A DNA stretch of 64,000 nucleotides from Rattus norvegicus (lineage: Eukaryota; Chordata; Mammalia; Rodentia; Muridae). The first letter of the stretch is position 1; every line of letters begins with the position of its first letter. This document shows, in pieces, positions 1 to 11,005 of this stretch. Location: assembly GCF_036323735.1 (NCBI RefSeq), contig NC_086028.1, positions 41,563,501-41,627,500 of the forward strand, read 5' to 3'. The notes under the pieces are model-generated. The model was not told where the DNA came from. It did no database searches and saw only the letters and a list, made by a program, of their open reading frames with translations. The position numbers were made by a program, and so were the translations under genes.

Positions 1-133
1 GGGTGAGAGAGTGGAACTGGGAGGAGAGGAGGGAGGAGGACTACAATCGGGAGGTAAAGTGAATCAATAAATTAATGAAAAAATACATAATAAGCAAAAG
101 AATAAAACTAGGGAAATTTTACATCGTGTTTAA

Positions 134-134
<1 letters not shown>

Positions 135-189
<55 letters not shown>
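135..189. repeat. (TG)n microsatellite
   Basis: About 27 uninterrupted TG dinucleotides. The array lies at the tail side of a reversed SINE that follows it, the usual origin of such arrays. Its translation as a poly(Cys-Val) frame is meaningless. Confidence 0.97.
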
Positions 190-190
<1 letters not shown>

Positions 191-515
191 TGTTTGTGAA
201 TGTACATGTGTATGCACATCCAGGTGGAAGCCACAGGTCAACTTAAATTGTCATTCCTTTAGGTACATTCTAAATTGATATTTCAGACAAGTTCTCTCAT
301 TTGCCCATAGCTTGACAACTAGCCATGACTCAATGATTTGCAGGCGTATGTAGCCAGACTATTTCAATCTCCCAGGTTCAGGAATTACAAATGTGTACCA
401 CCATACCGTCACACCCGGGTTTTTTGGTTTATTTTAATGTGGGTTCTGTGGGATCAAATTTCATGTTTGCTTGGTAACGACTTTGACAACTGAGCAGCCT
501 CCCCAGTTTGAGGTG
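190..515 (-). mobile_element. B4/RSINE1-type SINE, minus strand, diverged
   Basis: Read on the plus strand, the order is a TG array, a segment like the B4 tail (AGGTGGAAGCCACAGGTCAA), a B1-like middle (TTCAGGAATTACAAATGTGT) and an ID-like head ending near GACAACTGAGCAGCCTCCCC. This order is that of a reversed B4-class SINE, a B1 and tRNA(Ala)-derived hybrid of rodents. It is old: many substitutions and no clear target-site duplication. Confidence 0.6.
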
Positions 516-767
516 TAACACTAAAAAATGTACCTCATCATGGAGAACTGTGAAGATTTGCTTTCAAATCTGGTGATGACAGGTAGTTAGAGCAGAGAGG
601 CTGTTATCTGAATTGTGACAGGGCTAGGAGAGCTAGTCATAGACCACATTGCTTCTAAATAGGTACTCCTCTCCTAACTTTACCCTGTGGATGCCTGACT
701 TTTGTTCTGATTCCTAATAAATCAGAAGTTGATCCAGAGAAGTTACAGTATGACAATACTTAATCAT
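516..767. other. Unassigned sequence
   Basis: No repeat or coding signal recognised between the SINE and the MaLR LTR. Confidence 0.5.
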
Positions 768-1108
768 TGTGATGGCTTGTATATGCTTGGCCCAGGGAGT
801 GGCACTATTAGAGGGTGTGGTCCTGTTGGAGTAGGTGTGGCCTGTTGGAGTAGGGGTGTGTCACTATGGGGGTAGGCTTTAAGACCCTCATCCTAGCTGC
901 CTGAAAACCAGTATTCTACTAGCAGCCTTCAGATGAAGATGTAGAACTCTCAGCTCCTGAACCATGCCTGCCTGGATGCTGCCATGTTCCTGCCTTGATG
1001 ATACTGGACTGAACCTCTGAACCTGTAAGCCAGCCCCAATTACATGTTGTCCTTTATAAGAGTTGTCTTGGGCATGGTGCCTTTTCATAGCAGCAAAACC
1101 CTAAGACA
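768..1108 (+). mobile_element. Solo ORR1-type MaLR LTR (ERVL-MaLR)
   Basis: A 341-bp unit starts TGTGATGG and ends CCCTAAGACA, the normal ends and length of rodent ORR1 LTRs. Internal landmarks of the family are visible: GGGAGTGGCACTATTAGAGG, ATGAAGATGTAGAACTCTCA and CTGAACCTCTGAACCTGTAA. One internal stretch is doubled (TGTTGGAGTAGG occurs twice, near 825-855). There is no internal region, so this is a solo LTR left by recombination or a lone copy. MaLR elements carry no pol and depended on ERVL proteins. Confidence 0.8.
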
Positions 1109-1214
1109 CCCATTGATTCTATTTATTCTAAAGACACCGACAGTTAAGACATGACTTCAAGTGACAGCTAATCAAGACCTGTCTGAGAGGGGTATAAGCA
1201 CTTCCCCTTCTTTC

Positions 1215-1410
1215 TTTCTTTTTTGTAAATATTTATTTATTTGTAGGATAGTGACATGTATGGCACAACTCTAATGTGGAAGTCAGAGGACAAGATATGG
1301 GAATTGGTTCTTCCTTCCAGCACATGGATCTGGGGTTTTGACACCAGGTCCTGAGGTTCAACAGCAGGTACTTCCCCCCCACTGGACTCTTTATCTGTCC
1401 TTATTTTTGA
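1215..1410 (-). mobile_element. B3/B4-type SINE fragment, minus strand
   Basis: GTGGAAGTCAGAGGACAAGA followed by GGTTCTTCCTTCCAGCACAT and a decayed tRNA-like head near 1375-1400 match the reverse of rodent B2/B3/B4 SINEs. An AT-rich tail-side segment (1220-1245) precedes it. Confidence 0.6.
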
Positions 1411-2017
1411 GACTGTTGACTTTTTCCTCTCTAACCAAGACCCCATGTAGGAAAAATTAAAAGCAAGGCAGCTAGTTGGCCAACTGCTATATTCAGATTG
1501 CTTTTCCCAATTAAACTAACAGCTGTTGCCTTTCCCTTTCACATTAGTGTCTCCATTAGTGTTTTCAAAGTGACAATCCTATATAGACCCTTTTCCTGAC
1601 TCCTGGACCTTACCTCTTTCTTAGACCTGAGACTTTGCCATTTGAAGTATTGTTGCCCTATTACCTTGAAACCTGGAGAGTTGTCCTTGACCAAGCTGTT
1701 GACAAATGTTTATAATGTGCTTCTGGAGTTCAAAATGTATGCTTTAACATTTTACAACACAGACAGGATTACTTCTTTCTGGAAGCTTTGTTCTTTTATT
1801 TGGGGCCAAAGAAATTGTGTAGCCCCATTCAAAGGATGATGCTAATTGTATTTTCCAACAAACTCTGCTGCCAGGCTCTCTGCAAGTCTTCACATTCAAA
1901 TATCTATGAGATGTGGGATAATATCAGTGTCAGGTAAGCAGTATTACGGAGAAATAAATACAGTTAAAAGCAAACAAGTATTTTTAAAGATATTAAATTG
2001 GCTTTAAGAGCTAAATT
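1411..2017. other. Unassigned sequence
   Basis: AT-rich, no repeat family or open frame of note recognised. A 65-codon frame at 1642-1839 has no recognisable homology and no splice or promoter context. Confidence 0.5.
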
Positions 2018-2076
2018 TGATGATGGTGATGGTGATGATGATGATGATGGTGTGTGTGTGTGTGTGTGTGTGTGTG
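2018..2076. repeat. (TGA/TGG)n then (TG)n compound microsatellite
   Basis: Runs of TGATGG/GATGAT pass into about 13 TG units. It adjoins the tail of the following reversed SINE. Confidence 0.95.
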
Positions 2077-2290
2077 GTTGTACGTGTACATGCATACACA
2101 CACATGAGTGCATGTGTGTGAACATGCACATATAGGTAACTGCAGAGACCAGTAGGGGGCACAGGATCCCATAGAGCTGGAGTTAAAGGCAGCTGTGAGA
2201 TATCCTACATGGATCCTGGGAATCAAACTATCCTGATCTTCAGAAAGAGGGATAAATGCTGTAACTGCTGAACCATGTCTCCATTTCCAA
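2077..2290 (-). mobile_element. B3/B2-type SINE, minus strand
   Basis: The order on the plus strand is CAGAGACCAGTAGGGGGCAC, GAGCTGGAGTTAAAGGCAGC, a 'CTGGGAATCAAACT' box and a terminal GCTGAACCATGTCTCCATTT. This is the reverse of B2/B3: the pol III B-box region lies towards 2215-2235 and the SINE 5' end near 2288. Confidence 0.75.
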
Positions 2291-2789
2291 CTCTTAAAAA
2301 TTTAAAAATATAATGATATTAATAACTTAATAGTAATGTCTGTCTTGAATAGTAGTTATAACAATTGGGAAATAACTCATGTACTCCATCCTTCATACAT
2401 TAACAGGGTTTACCTGCTTCTGCACCTGATGCCCCTCAAAAAATGTTTAAATATCTATAATAATCACAATACTATCTGTCCAGGTCTGTCTGAGAACCTG
2501 TAGGGGTCCATGGGGAGCACACTCTATGCTGGAGTCCCACTTTCTATCATGAAGAGCTAGGTTCTACAGATTGTTCAAGCTCACGGGGTGGAAGGACCAC
2601 TGGCAACAGGCCTTTTATTCTTCACTGACTTAATGTACAAGTGGCCAGTGGGTACAACATGATTCATGTGTCTCAAAAGTCCTGAAGTGAGGGGGAAAGT
2701 CCTTGAACACGATGTTTCAATTCTGCAGCTTATGCTAAGGAGCTGGTGGAGCAATGCAGAGGTTTAAGCACAGGCCACCCAGGCACAGC

Positions 2790-3035
2790 TGTGCCCAAAG
2801 TAATATGCAGCCAATAAAATATGATGAAGATATGTGATCGTTGACGTGGAAAAATGATAGTCATCATGGGGCACATAGAAGTAATTCCATATGCATACAT
2901 TTGCACAGAGAAAAGCTGCAAGGATACACACTAACTCTCTTAGCAGTGATTGCTAGTGATTTAATGACCATTTGTATACTTGTGTTTTCTTTTCTCTTCC
3001 TACAGTGGAAGTAGGATCATTTGTACAAATAAATA
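2790..3035 (+). mobile_element. Ancient L1M 3' end, plus strand
   Basis: AATATGCAGCCAATAAAATA followed by a tract like the old L1ME 3' end (GGAAAAATGATAGTCATCAT, then AAGCTGCAAGGATACACACT). The order of these short matches is that of the ORF2 end and 3'UTR of mammal-wide L1 elements. It is too decayed to assign a subfamily. Confidence 0.5.
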
Positions 3036-3120
3036 GATGAAAAAGGAGCTGTCACATCACCATGCTCAGTCCTTATTTACCTTGCTTGGGAAGAATTTTG
3101 TGGGGAGAATGTATATATAC

Positions 3121-3330
3121 TTTTATTCATTCAAAAACTTCATGTCAATCACTTTTCTGGGTGCTAATGATGCAAAACTAGACAAGGCAAGATGCCTTAC
3201 TTCACAGAACTTTCTTCCCACTGTAGAAGGCAGATAATTATCAAACAACAAATGCAGAACTAATAGTATAAGAGGCAGGGATAAGCACTTTGAAGAAAAT
3301 ATATTAAATACTTGAAGGTGGTGTTGAATA
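3121..3330 (-). mobile_element. LINE-2 3' end, minus strand
   Basis: TTTTATTCATTCAAAAACTT is followed by TTTTCTGGGTGCTAATGATG and GATAAGCACTTTGAAGAAAA. This is the reversed tail of LINE-2-type mammal-wide repeats. A second copy of the same type lies at 62855-62995. Confidence 0.45.
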
Positions 3331-3512
3331 CATGGGGTGTGAGAGACTTCTGTAAATTAAGTCTTAAATCTTTCATTGTGGTAAAACTGGAGTAGAAAGG
3401 CAGTCAGAGATAGATTTTAAAAGATCTGGAAGAGAAGAACATTTTATACACAAGGAAAGCAGATCAAAGGCTTTGAGACAGGAAGAAACTTGGTATACTT
3501 GTAAAGAAAAAA

Positions 3513-3514
<2 letters not shown>

Positions 3515-3549
<35 letters not shown>
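3515..3549. repeat. (TG)n microsatellite
   Basis: About 17 perfect TG units with no other repeat recognised beside them. Confidence 0.95.
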
Positions 3550-3550
<1 letters not shown>

Positions 3551-3835
3551 TGCAGTGAGGGAAACAGCAGAACTAAGAGACACTACAATGAACAAGATTC
3601 AAGTCACACAGGTCTGGAAAACATCAAGAATCATTTGAATATTATCTAAAGTGTGTGGTAGATGGAAATTTTGCTTATTATATCAAAGAATCTCAAATCT
3701 GTACCCTTGAGAGGTGTAGGCCATCTACTGACCAAGAGTCCATGCTAGAGGGGCATACATTTCCACTCCTTATATTTGGGCCCTGAAGACCTCCTTGAGA
3801 AGTGAAGCAGAACTGTGGGCCAGACCATGGAGATC

Positions 3836-4062
3836 AGGGGACAGCAAGTTGCTCATCTCTGTTGGATGTGCCCCAACTGGATGCAGCAGGCAGGGGATTG
3901 ACTTAGAAGGAGTCTAACCTGGATATTCCTGCCCCCTTTTTTCCCCATGCAGGCTTCCTCAGGAAGGCAGGCAGGGCTGAGGGCAGGAAGATGGATGTTA
4001 GGGGATAGTGAGAAGCTTACCTCTGTAGGCTGTGCCCCAGGTGGACCCAACAGGCATGGGGG
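3836..4062. repeat. Diverged direct duplication, period about 163 bp
   Basis: The block at 3836-3895 (AGGGGACAGCAAGTTGCTCA, TGTGCCCCAACTGGATGCAG) recurs at 3999-4062 (AGGGGATAGTGAGAAGCTTA, TGTGCCCCAGGTGGACCCAA). The two copies differ at roughly a quarter of positions. It may be a tandem part of a rodent LTR that I cannot name. Confidence 0.5.
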
Positions 4063-4124
4063 AAACCTATATCTAAAATCATCAGAGGAGAGAGTCTCAA
4101 TTAAGGAATTATTTAGATCATGGA

Positions 4125-4460
4125 CCATGGTAGACATCTGTGGGGATTGTCTTGGTTGTTACTTGATATTGGAAGACTCACCTTGCATGTGGGATGCACT
4201 TTTCCATGGGCTTGGCCCTGAACTGGGTGAGAGTAAAGACAGCCAACTTAGTAGCAACAAGCAACTGAGGACTTGTTTCCTGTCTCCTTGCTCTTGACCA
4301 TAGATTTTCTATGACAATCTGCTTGGATTTCTGCCTTGACTCCTCCACCATGATGAACTATAACCTATAATTTTAATCTTAGTAATCCCCCTTTCCCGAC
4401 ACTGCTATTTGATCAGTGAATTATATCATAGCAACACAAATGAAACTAGGAAAAGATGTA
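4125..4460 (+). mobile_element. MaLR/ERVL-type rodent LTR, plus strand
   Basis: GTGGGGATTGTCTTGGTTGT opens a segment that ends CATAGCAACACAAATGAAAC. This layout, with TGATGAACTATAACCTATAA before the poly(A) region, recurs in this window at 19170, 54595 and, reversed, at 15148, 24140 and 62270. I place it with the MT/ORR1 group but cannot resolve the subfamily. Confidence 0.5.
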
Positions 4461-5649
4461 AGACAGTAACTGTCATCTATTCAAGCCTGCTTGTCACTGC
4501 CAATTCACTGAACCAAGCTGTTACATGTAGCTTTGTTCTACCTGTATTTGCTCTGGGAAGTGGCCACACGACCAGCCCCCTCCTAGCTTCCCTTGAATCC
4601 ATGGATAAAAGACATACACACAGTTGTTCATTTTCAACCTGCCTTCTTGGCACAATTGCTGGGTGCTACTATCTCCCAGCTGGAAAACGTATGTGCCAGT
4701 ATCATTACTCTTAGCTCCACTTCTCCCACCTAACTTAGTTGGTCAGTTGAATCGAATTCCAGCTTAACATCTCTGACCACTTGCCTATAGGAGCCGCCAC
4801 AGCCCACCATTCCTACCAAGACCTCACATGGTTGCCTGGTTCTCCTCTCTCCTTCCTTTCATTTCCTTTTTCCTCCAGGGAGCCAGCAGTCTTGCCTGTA
4901 CCTTCCGCCCAACAATTGGCCCACGGCTTTCTTTACTGGCAGATCAAAAGAAGCAGTCAGGGAAGAGGACCATAGCATCAGAACCACCCTTACACCAAGC
5001 CTCTTTTTAGAAAGTTTTAGTTGTAGGACCAAAACTAAGCTAATATTTTACTTTGAATGAAGTGTGAGGACCCAGATAGAACATTTTAAGCCCCAGAACA
5101 GAAGCCTTTCAAATGGAAGGTAAAGGAAGGTGCAGAAAACACTGTGCACCACAATGTCTCCTGTCCTTCTATTCTACATGAACCATGTTAGGTTGTTACC
5201 TAGCAACACAGAGCTCATCTCTGGTCGATTTGCAGTCATTCCTCATTTGTCATCATTTGTCTAATCAGATCTGATCATAAACAAAATCTCCCCATATCCC
5301 ACTGACTTCTGTTTGTAATTAGAATCTTTCTCCATCAGGGAAAGGACATTAATAGCCTCACACCTCTCATGTGCTGATTGATTTGTGTCTTTCTGTCACT
5401 GTCTAATATCCCACTCCCTCCTGTCTTCCATGACTTTCGTAAAATTTCAATTTTTTTCTCATAAGCTGCCATCAATCCAGGTGCCTTTGTAGAACATCTC
5501 CACATTAAGTCTCAGCTGAAAAGGTGGTTTGCTTGGGCAGTATGCTGTTTATCTTAAACACAGCATCTTCAATGATATTACGGCAACTGACTTTACCAAC
5601 ATGAGTCCACACTAGAAGCATTTCTCATTATCGGTGGTAGTAGGCACAG
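4461..5649. other. Unassigned, mostly unique sequence
   Basis: No gene recognised. Positions 4780-5000 (CAACAATTGGCCCACGGCTT and flanks) resemble a recurring rodent LTR-like repeat, but the match is weak. Positions 5200-5560 are AT-rich, repeat-free and could be unique ancestral DNA. Confidence 0.4.
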
Positions 5650-5748
5650 GTTGCATATATGTGTATACATATACATATGCACATACACACATATGTGTGT
5701 TCACATGCATGTACACCACACACACACACATACACACACATACACACA

Positions 5749-5800
<52 letters not shown>
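5650..5800. repeat. Compound TATG/CA microsatellite
   Basis: A degenerate ATATGTGTATACATATACAT stretch passes into long CA runs with scattered TACA interruptions, ending near 5800. Three overlapping frames through it encode only Cys-Val or Thr-His repeats and are not genes. Confidence 0.95.
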
Positions 5801-5801
<1 letters not shown>

Positions 5802-6184
5802 GCCTGGCATTCTCATCCTCTTATTCTCCTAACACAAATCCTATTCCTTTAAGGACTTCAACTAGAAGCTTTGAGTTTGGCTAGCATTAAAACTTAAAGG
5901 AACAATGGTCAACATCTTGGCCGAGTCACAGTTTTTCTCCTAGGATGAGCCTGATACCAGTAAAATCATATTTTGGAGGTTGTCTCTTCTATCTTTTTTG
6001 AAATAAAGTGATATAGGCTCAGAGTTGCCTGAGCCATATGAAAAGAGAACACTGAAAGGCAGAGGTTTGCTGTGTTTTGCTATAAGTCTACTCAAGTTGG
6101 GTTCCATTCAAGGCTACAAAACTGAATTTAAACAGTATAGAAATAACCCAACTGAGCTGCAAATGCCTTTAGTTTTAAGAAGTA

Positions 6185-6365
6185 GTTGCATATGCATTAT
6201 CCTCACAACCATCTTCAACTGAGTGTAGTTATGTAGATTAGAGGTAGTGGATGTGAGCTGGACCCATTTGACGGATGAGAAGATAGGTAGAGAGCAATGA
6301 CTTGTTGTCTAGCAATGCAGCTGAGATCAGCCATGTTTAGTCTCAGCCCAGTCTCTGAAGCTATA
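6185..6365 (-). mobile_element. MIR SINE, minus strand
   Basis: TGCATTATCCTCACAACCAT, then GACGGATGAGAAGATAGGTA, then GAGATCAGCCATGTTTAGTC. This is the reversed core and tRNA-like head of the mammal-wide MIR. Confidence 0.7.
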
Positions 6366-6739
6366 GCAGGCAGTCTCCATTGCTTCTAACACCTGTTAAA
6401 CATGAGCAGAGTGAGGACAGTGGGCAGTGATGAAGACACACAGCTCTAGGCTTGCCTGATACAAGACATTTATTTACCTTTTGAGGGAGATCAGACAGCT
6501 TCAGCTACAGTGGTAACTATAACTACTGAGATCAGCCTCATGTAAACACAGCTAAACCATTACTACTGTTGCAGCCCTGAGCTAGGATCCTCAAACACAT
6601 TGAGTTCAGATAGGCACGAGAAGGGATATGATATATTCCTAAGGACAGAATTTGGGAGACAATTGGGAAGAAATATCAGGAGACCTAAAATGTCATGGGA
6701 ACTCATCTGGCTGGGGGCAGGACTTGCTAACTCCACTTT

Positions 6740-6925
6740 CTAACACATCTGGCACCTTCCTTCCCTTGAAGACCTCCTCACCCCCTCTCATCTTCTGCAT
6801 AGATCACTGCAGTAGCACCCTGGCTGTTCACACCACATCCCCTCTTTCACTGCAACCCATTCCTCACAGTGAAATCTGAATGACCCTTGAAAGGGACAAA
6901 TCAGAACTTCTGGATAAGCTCCTGC
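6740..6925 (+). mobile_element. Possible ancient LINE fragment (L2-like)
   Basis: The stretch ATCACTGCAGTAGCACCCTG ... AATCTGAATGACCCTTGAAA ... ACAAATCAGAACTTCTGGAT follows the order of a common old mammalian LINE 3' segment. The match is by eye and weak. Confidence 0.3.
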
Positions 6926-8405
6926 CAAAAGGGACAGGACAGAAATGCAGAGCAGAGCATCCTGCAATCCCTGGTGCGCATACTTGTGCTGTTTATCTAC
7001 AGCAATGTCTGCAGTCAATCAATCCATCTGTCTGTCTATCTGTTCCACCCTCCTTTATCTTTCTGTCCCTCTTCCTCATGCAACTCTCTCCCCACTTCTC
7101 TCCCTTCTTCCCCTCTTTTGCTGTATCTTCCTTTCATTCTTCATTGATTAAAAATGTAAATAAAGAGGTAGACTTGACATGAGGCAGGCTTAAGACTACT
7201 CTCACAAAGATTATGGGACAAACTTCATGGTTAAAACCAGCTCTAATCTTCAATTCTGGCTGTCCTTTACAGATCTGAGAAGGTTTTGTTTCCTCTCCAC
7301 TATCATTGTAACTGATGTGTGTGGCTAGAGATAGTCAAATATCAATGACTATCATAGAAAAGGCTGTGTGTCTGTAACAATCATCTCACTTTCTACATGT
7401 TAAAATAGGTCTATGACTACACAGCCTTCTCCAAGTCCTTAATGAAACTGGACCTGTATCCACAATCTCTTCTTTTACCGTATTCTCCTTTTCATAGTTA
7501 ATCGACTTATCTGTCTAGATGAGTGGATTGAAACCGTCAACTGTTATCCTCAGAGCTGTTAGTTACTGCAGTGACTTGCAAAGTGAGCTGGTACACTCAC
7601 TCCTCCCTCCTCCCACTTTGGAAGGAGCAGCACGAATGGCACTGTACAGACATGGCCCTGGATTATAAATCCTGAGGAGTTAGGCATCAAACTGGTTTTG
7701 TTCACCATTTTACCAACCTGTCTTACTAGTGACTGGTTTAGAATAGGTGTTAAATACATCAGTTAAACAAAAATGAAGGCCAGAATGGTAATTTTTTCAA
7801 AAATCCATAAAAACAAATGAGTTGAGGCTCCCTTGCATTGTCAAGGTTTAGAGAAGGTGTGAGAACTCTGTTGATTTCGCTGGATTGACTTCCATAATAC
7901 TGATTGGTAAGGTAATCCACATAATTTCTGTTACCAACTGAATTTCTGCCACCTTATTTAAGGACACCTGGGTCAGCTTGCATCTCATAATGGTGAGTAG
8001 GATATTTCAAGGCCCCACCATCCCTCAAGATTTAAAACAATACCACAAAGACAAAGCAAAAAGACAGGGAGGCATGGAAGCATACGCTAGCAGATATTTA
8101 AATGTCAGAGGTAAAGAGGTCACATCCTAGGACAGCTGAAGGAAAGGAGAGGCAGGAGGAAAGATCAAAAGGAAAATTCAGCAGCTCCCACCTCTGGGCA
8201 CTTCCATCAATCACACCAGTGGTTCAATGACAGCAACCACACTGTGTGAGACACAGACTAGACAGACCTTCTTGGTGATGGAAGAGTGTACTCCTAGCTT
8301 CTGACTAATGAAACTCCATGTTGAGGGGCTACTACACCTGCTACCCTCCCTCCTTCAGTTTGAGCATTGACTTGGCTGACTTCAACTTGGCAGCCATTCA
8401 TAAGA
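6926..8405. other. Unassigned sequence
   Basis: No gene or recognised repeat. It contains a pyrimidine-rich stretch at 7020-7145 and otherwise ordinary AT-rich DNA. Several 60-100-codon frames here show no homology and overlap each other. Confidence 0.45.
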
Positions 8406-8415
8406 TTAGATAGAT

Positions 8416-8455
<40 letters not shown>
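8406..8455. repeat. (GATA)n microsatellite
   Basis: About eleven GATA units, one interrupted, next to the minisatellite that follows. Confidence 0.97.
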
Positions 8456-8457
<2 letters not shown>

Positions 8458-8461
8458 GAAT

Positions 8462-8575
8462 AAACATTTATACACACATAAAAATAATATTATGCATAAA
8501 CATATCCATACACACATAAAAATAATACTATGCATAAACATATTCATATACACATAAAAATACACATCTACATAG
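8462..8575. repeat. 37-38 bp minisatellite, about three copies
   Basis: Units begin at 8462, 8498 and 8536. Each has the pattern AAACAT...TACACACATAAAAATAATA..TATGCAT; the third is cut short. Copies one and two differ at only a few positions, so the duplication is recent compared with nearby repeats. Confidence 0.85.
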
Positions 8576-8776
8576 GAGATATACAGGTAAGGCTGGACCC
8601 TCAGTAAAATCATAGGTAAGTCAAGTTGGGAAGACATTATCAGAATTCAGAAACAATCTATATAAATCAGCCAGATGAATTACTTAAAGTCATCTGGATC
8701 CTTCAATATAAAGTCTTGAAAAATCTCTTAGGAAAGCGGTCAGGAGAGACACTTTGAACATGATCTTGTTTTCCCC

Positions 8777-8780
<4 letters not shown>

Positions 8781-8807
<27 letters not shown>
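8781..8807. repeat. Poly(T) tract, 27 nt
   Basis: An uninterrupted T27 followed at once by the GC-rich GCCGCGGTTGGCCGAGC. It looks like a reversed retrotransposon A-tail, but I cannot name the element at 8808-8950. Confidence 0.9.
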
Positions 8808-9259
8808 GCCGCGGTTGGCCGAGCATAGAGTCATGTCTGGATCTCTGTAGAGCTGTGGAAGGGAGGACTGTGAGTCAGAATTACAAGAAGAAATACATCA
8901 TTTGTTATTCTTGTGCACACTGAGCCTATATTGTCTGTCTACCTGTGTCACCAAAGCTACATAGAAGTCACTTCTGTCTGGCCATTGCTTGGCTCAACAC
9001 ACTGAAAACATTTGGTAGACGCTCTCTGGAGAGCCACAGAACCTGCAGAGAGCCCACAGCACAGGAACTGGACCAAACAAGGACTAAGGACCAGTGGTAT
9101 ACAGTAAATATTTACAGGCTGACTTCCCACGAGAAGAAAATATGCATAAATGTTTTTTACAAGTGTGAGTTTCAAACAAATTAACAATGTAGTATATAGA
9201 GTATGACAATGACAAGTTAGCAATATTTTTTCAATTTTTAATTTTTTGAATTTTTAACA
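8808..9259. other. Unassigned sequence
   Basis: If the T27 is an A-tail, a retrocopied minus-strand sequence could start here. No family was recognised and no duplication flanks it visibly. Confidence 0.35.
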
Positions 9260-9490
9260 TTTTTATGTTATTTATTCAGTGTGTGTGTGTATGTATGTGC
9301 GTGTGTGTGCACTCGCACATGTACATGTGCACTTGCAAGCAAGCATGCATACATTCTATGGCCTGCATGCAGAGATCAGAGGACAACCTGTGGAAATGAG
9401 TTCTCTGGTTTTATCCTTAGGGTTTTGCGGAACTCAAGCTGTCAGTTGTGGTGGAAAGCGCTTTCCCTACTGTGCCATCTCATCAGCCCA
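9260..9490 (-). mobile_element. B3/B2-type SINE, minus strand, with TG-rich tail
   Basis: A GTGTGTGTGTATGTATGTGC tail precedes GCAGAGATCAGAGGACAACC, AACTCAAGCTGTCAGTTGTG and the terminal TGTGCCATCTCATCAGCCCA. The order is that of a reversed B3/B2 element. Confidence 0.75.
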
Positions 9491-9914
9491 ATATTCTTTC
9501 TTATACATTTTATGTAGTCAGCTACTCCTCATAGGAGGCTTTCCTTCGATTTAGGAGAAACTCTAATGTCTGTAACCAGCCTACTTCCTTGTTCACAAGC
9601 AAGATAAAAGAGAAATAAACAAAGGGGGATTTGAAAACAGAATTCTCTGACCACCCACAATCCACTTTCCCTTGAATGCCTGGTCTTCCTGCCTTTACTT
9701 GTGGAATGCTGGGGTCAAAGCTGTGTGCCACCTAATCCATTTTTTCATAGTGCTAGAACTGTAACCTACGTGCATGGAGCTCCAGTGTTGCCTCTGGGGT
9801 TGGACAGTCCAGCTGTGAACTCCATTTCTTCCTCACGAGCTGTGGAGGTCCTTAGCTTACCTCACAGCAATCTCCTCCTGTCACATAGAGATTCATGTGA
9901 GTCTACTTCACTAA

Positions 9915-9968
9915 GTCATTTTGAGGATTAAGCAAGATGATGCATATGGATTCTTAACAGCTTTTTAA
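9915..9968 (+). mobile_element. Short MIR fragment, plus strand
   Basis: TTTTGAGGATTAAGCAAGAT and GATGCATATGG match the 3' part of the MIR consensus. Only about 50 bp survive. Confidence 0.4.
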
Positions 9969-10330
9969 TTAACACAGATTCATTATGAATATTAAAGGTA
10001 AATTGTGGGATATTAACATACATGCATACCAGGTGTGACCAGCCAAGTTCTTAGCAAAGGAACAGACAGAAGTGAAGTCTCAATAAATTTCACTTCCTAA
10101 TTTAGATGGTAGAAATCAACAAGTGCTTACCAACTGACTTTTCAAAGCCTCCGTATTTGGGGTGTGTATGCCTTTTACTATTTTTTTACATCATTTACAG
10201 GTTTCAGGACTCAGTTCAGCAAAGGTTGTAATGGATGGTTATTATATGCATGACAGGGATACAGGGAGTCAGTAGAACCACTGTCCATGGGGTCATACGT
10301 GGAAGAGATAAATTATAAAAATAATGAGAA
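9969..10330. other. Unassigned sequence
   Basis: AT-rich, with no gene or repeat recognised. Confidence 0.45.
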
Positions 10331-10334
10331 AATG

Positions 10335-10560
10335 AAACCAGCGTAGATTTCTACCAATAGAAGAATGGATAATGGCATGTGGTAAATAGACACAGTGGGA
10401 TTTTATTCACCTATAAAGAAAAGATAAAGCATGAAATCTGAAGGAAAATAGATATGCCTTGACAATACAATATTAAACAAAGTTATCCAATTGCAGAGAA
10501 GCAAAAATTGTACTTTCTTCCTTATGTGTATCTCCTGGCCTATAATATGTACACATATAA
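10335..10560 (+). mobile_element. L1 ORF2 end fragment, plus strand
   Basis: CAATAGAAGAATGGATAATG, GTGGTAAATAGACACAGTGG and ATTTTATTCACCTATAAAGA reproduce the conserved ORF2 C-terminal region of L1, decayed. Everything upstream is missing, so it is 5'-truncated. Confidence 0.65.
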
Positions 10561-10829
10561 TATGTGTACTGTATGAGTATGGATAAAAGTCTCAGAATCT
10601 GGAAAGGAGATAAAAAAGAGCAACGCTGGGTACTGAGGAAGGATGGAGATCAACACAATGACCTTAGGACAGGAAAGGGCAAAGCATCTGGCTGGGGAGG
10701 TTATAAGCTGGGAACCGAGAATGCAGTGGGAGCAGGGCAGGAGGTGGGGTAAGGAGAATTACACACTTCATCTAAAACTGTCACAATGGATCTAACACAG
10801 CATATGATGGTTAAAGTAATACAGACTTA
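10561..10829. other. Possible L1 3'UTR remnant
   Basis: Follows the L1 fragment. The purine-rich AGTGGGAGCAGGGCAGGAGG at 10727-10748 would suit an L1 3'UTR, but no specific match was seen. Confidence 0.3.
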
Positions 10830-11005
10830 GGGGCTGGAACAATCATTCAGCAGTTAAGAGCAATTACTGCTCCTTATAGAGGACCTGTGTTCAGGCAGCT
10901 TACAACTGCCCGGACCTGCAGCTCTAAGGGATCTGGCCTCTGAGGACACTGCATTCACATTCGCAGACACATACACAAACGTGTAATTTTAAAAATTAAT
11001 CCCTG
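10830..11005 (+). mobile_element. B2/B3-type SINE, plus strand
   Basis: GGGGCTGGAACAATCATTCA is the 5' end with the A box. AGAGGACCTGTGTTCAGGCA carries a decayed B box, then TCTGGCCTCTGAGGACACTG and a CACATACACAAACGTGTAAT tail. It is about the usual length of B2/B3. Confidence 0.8.
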
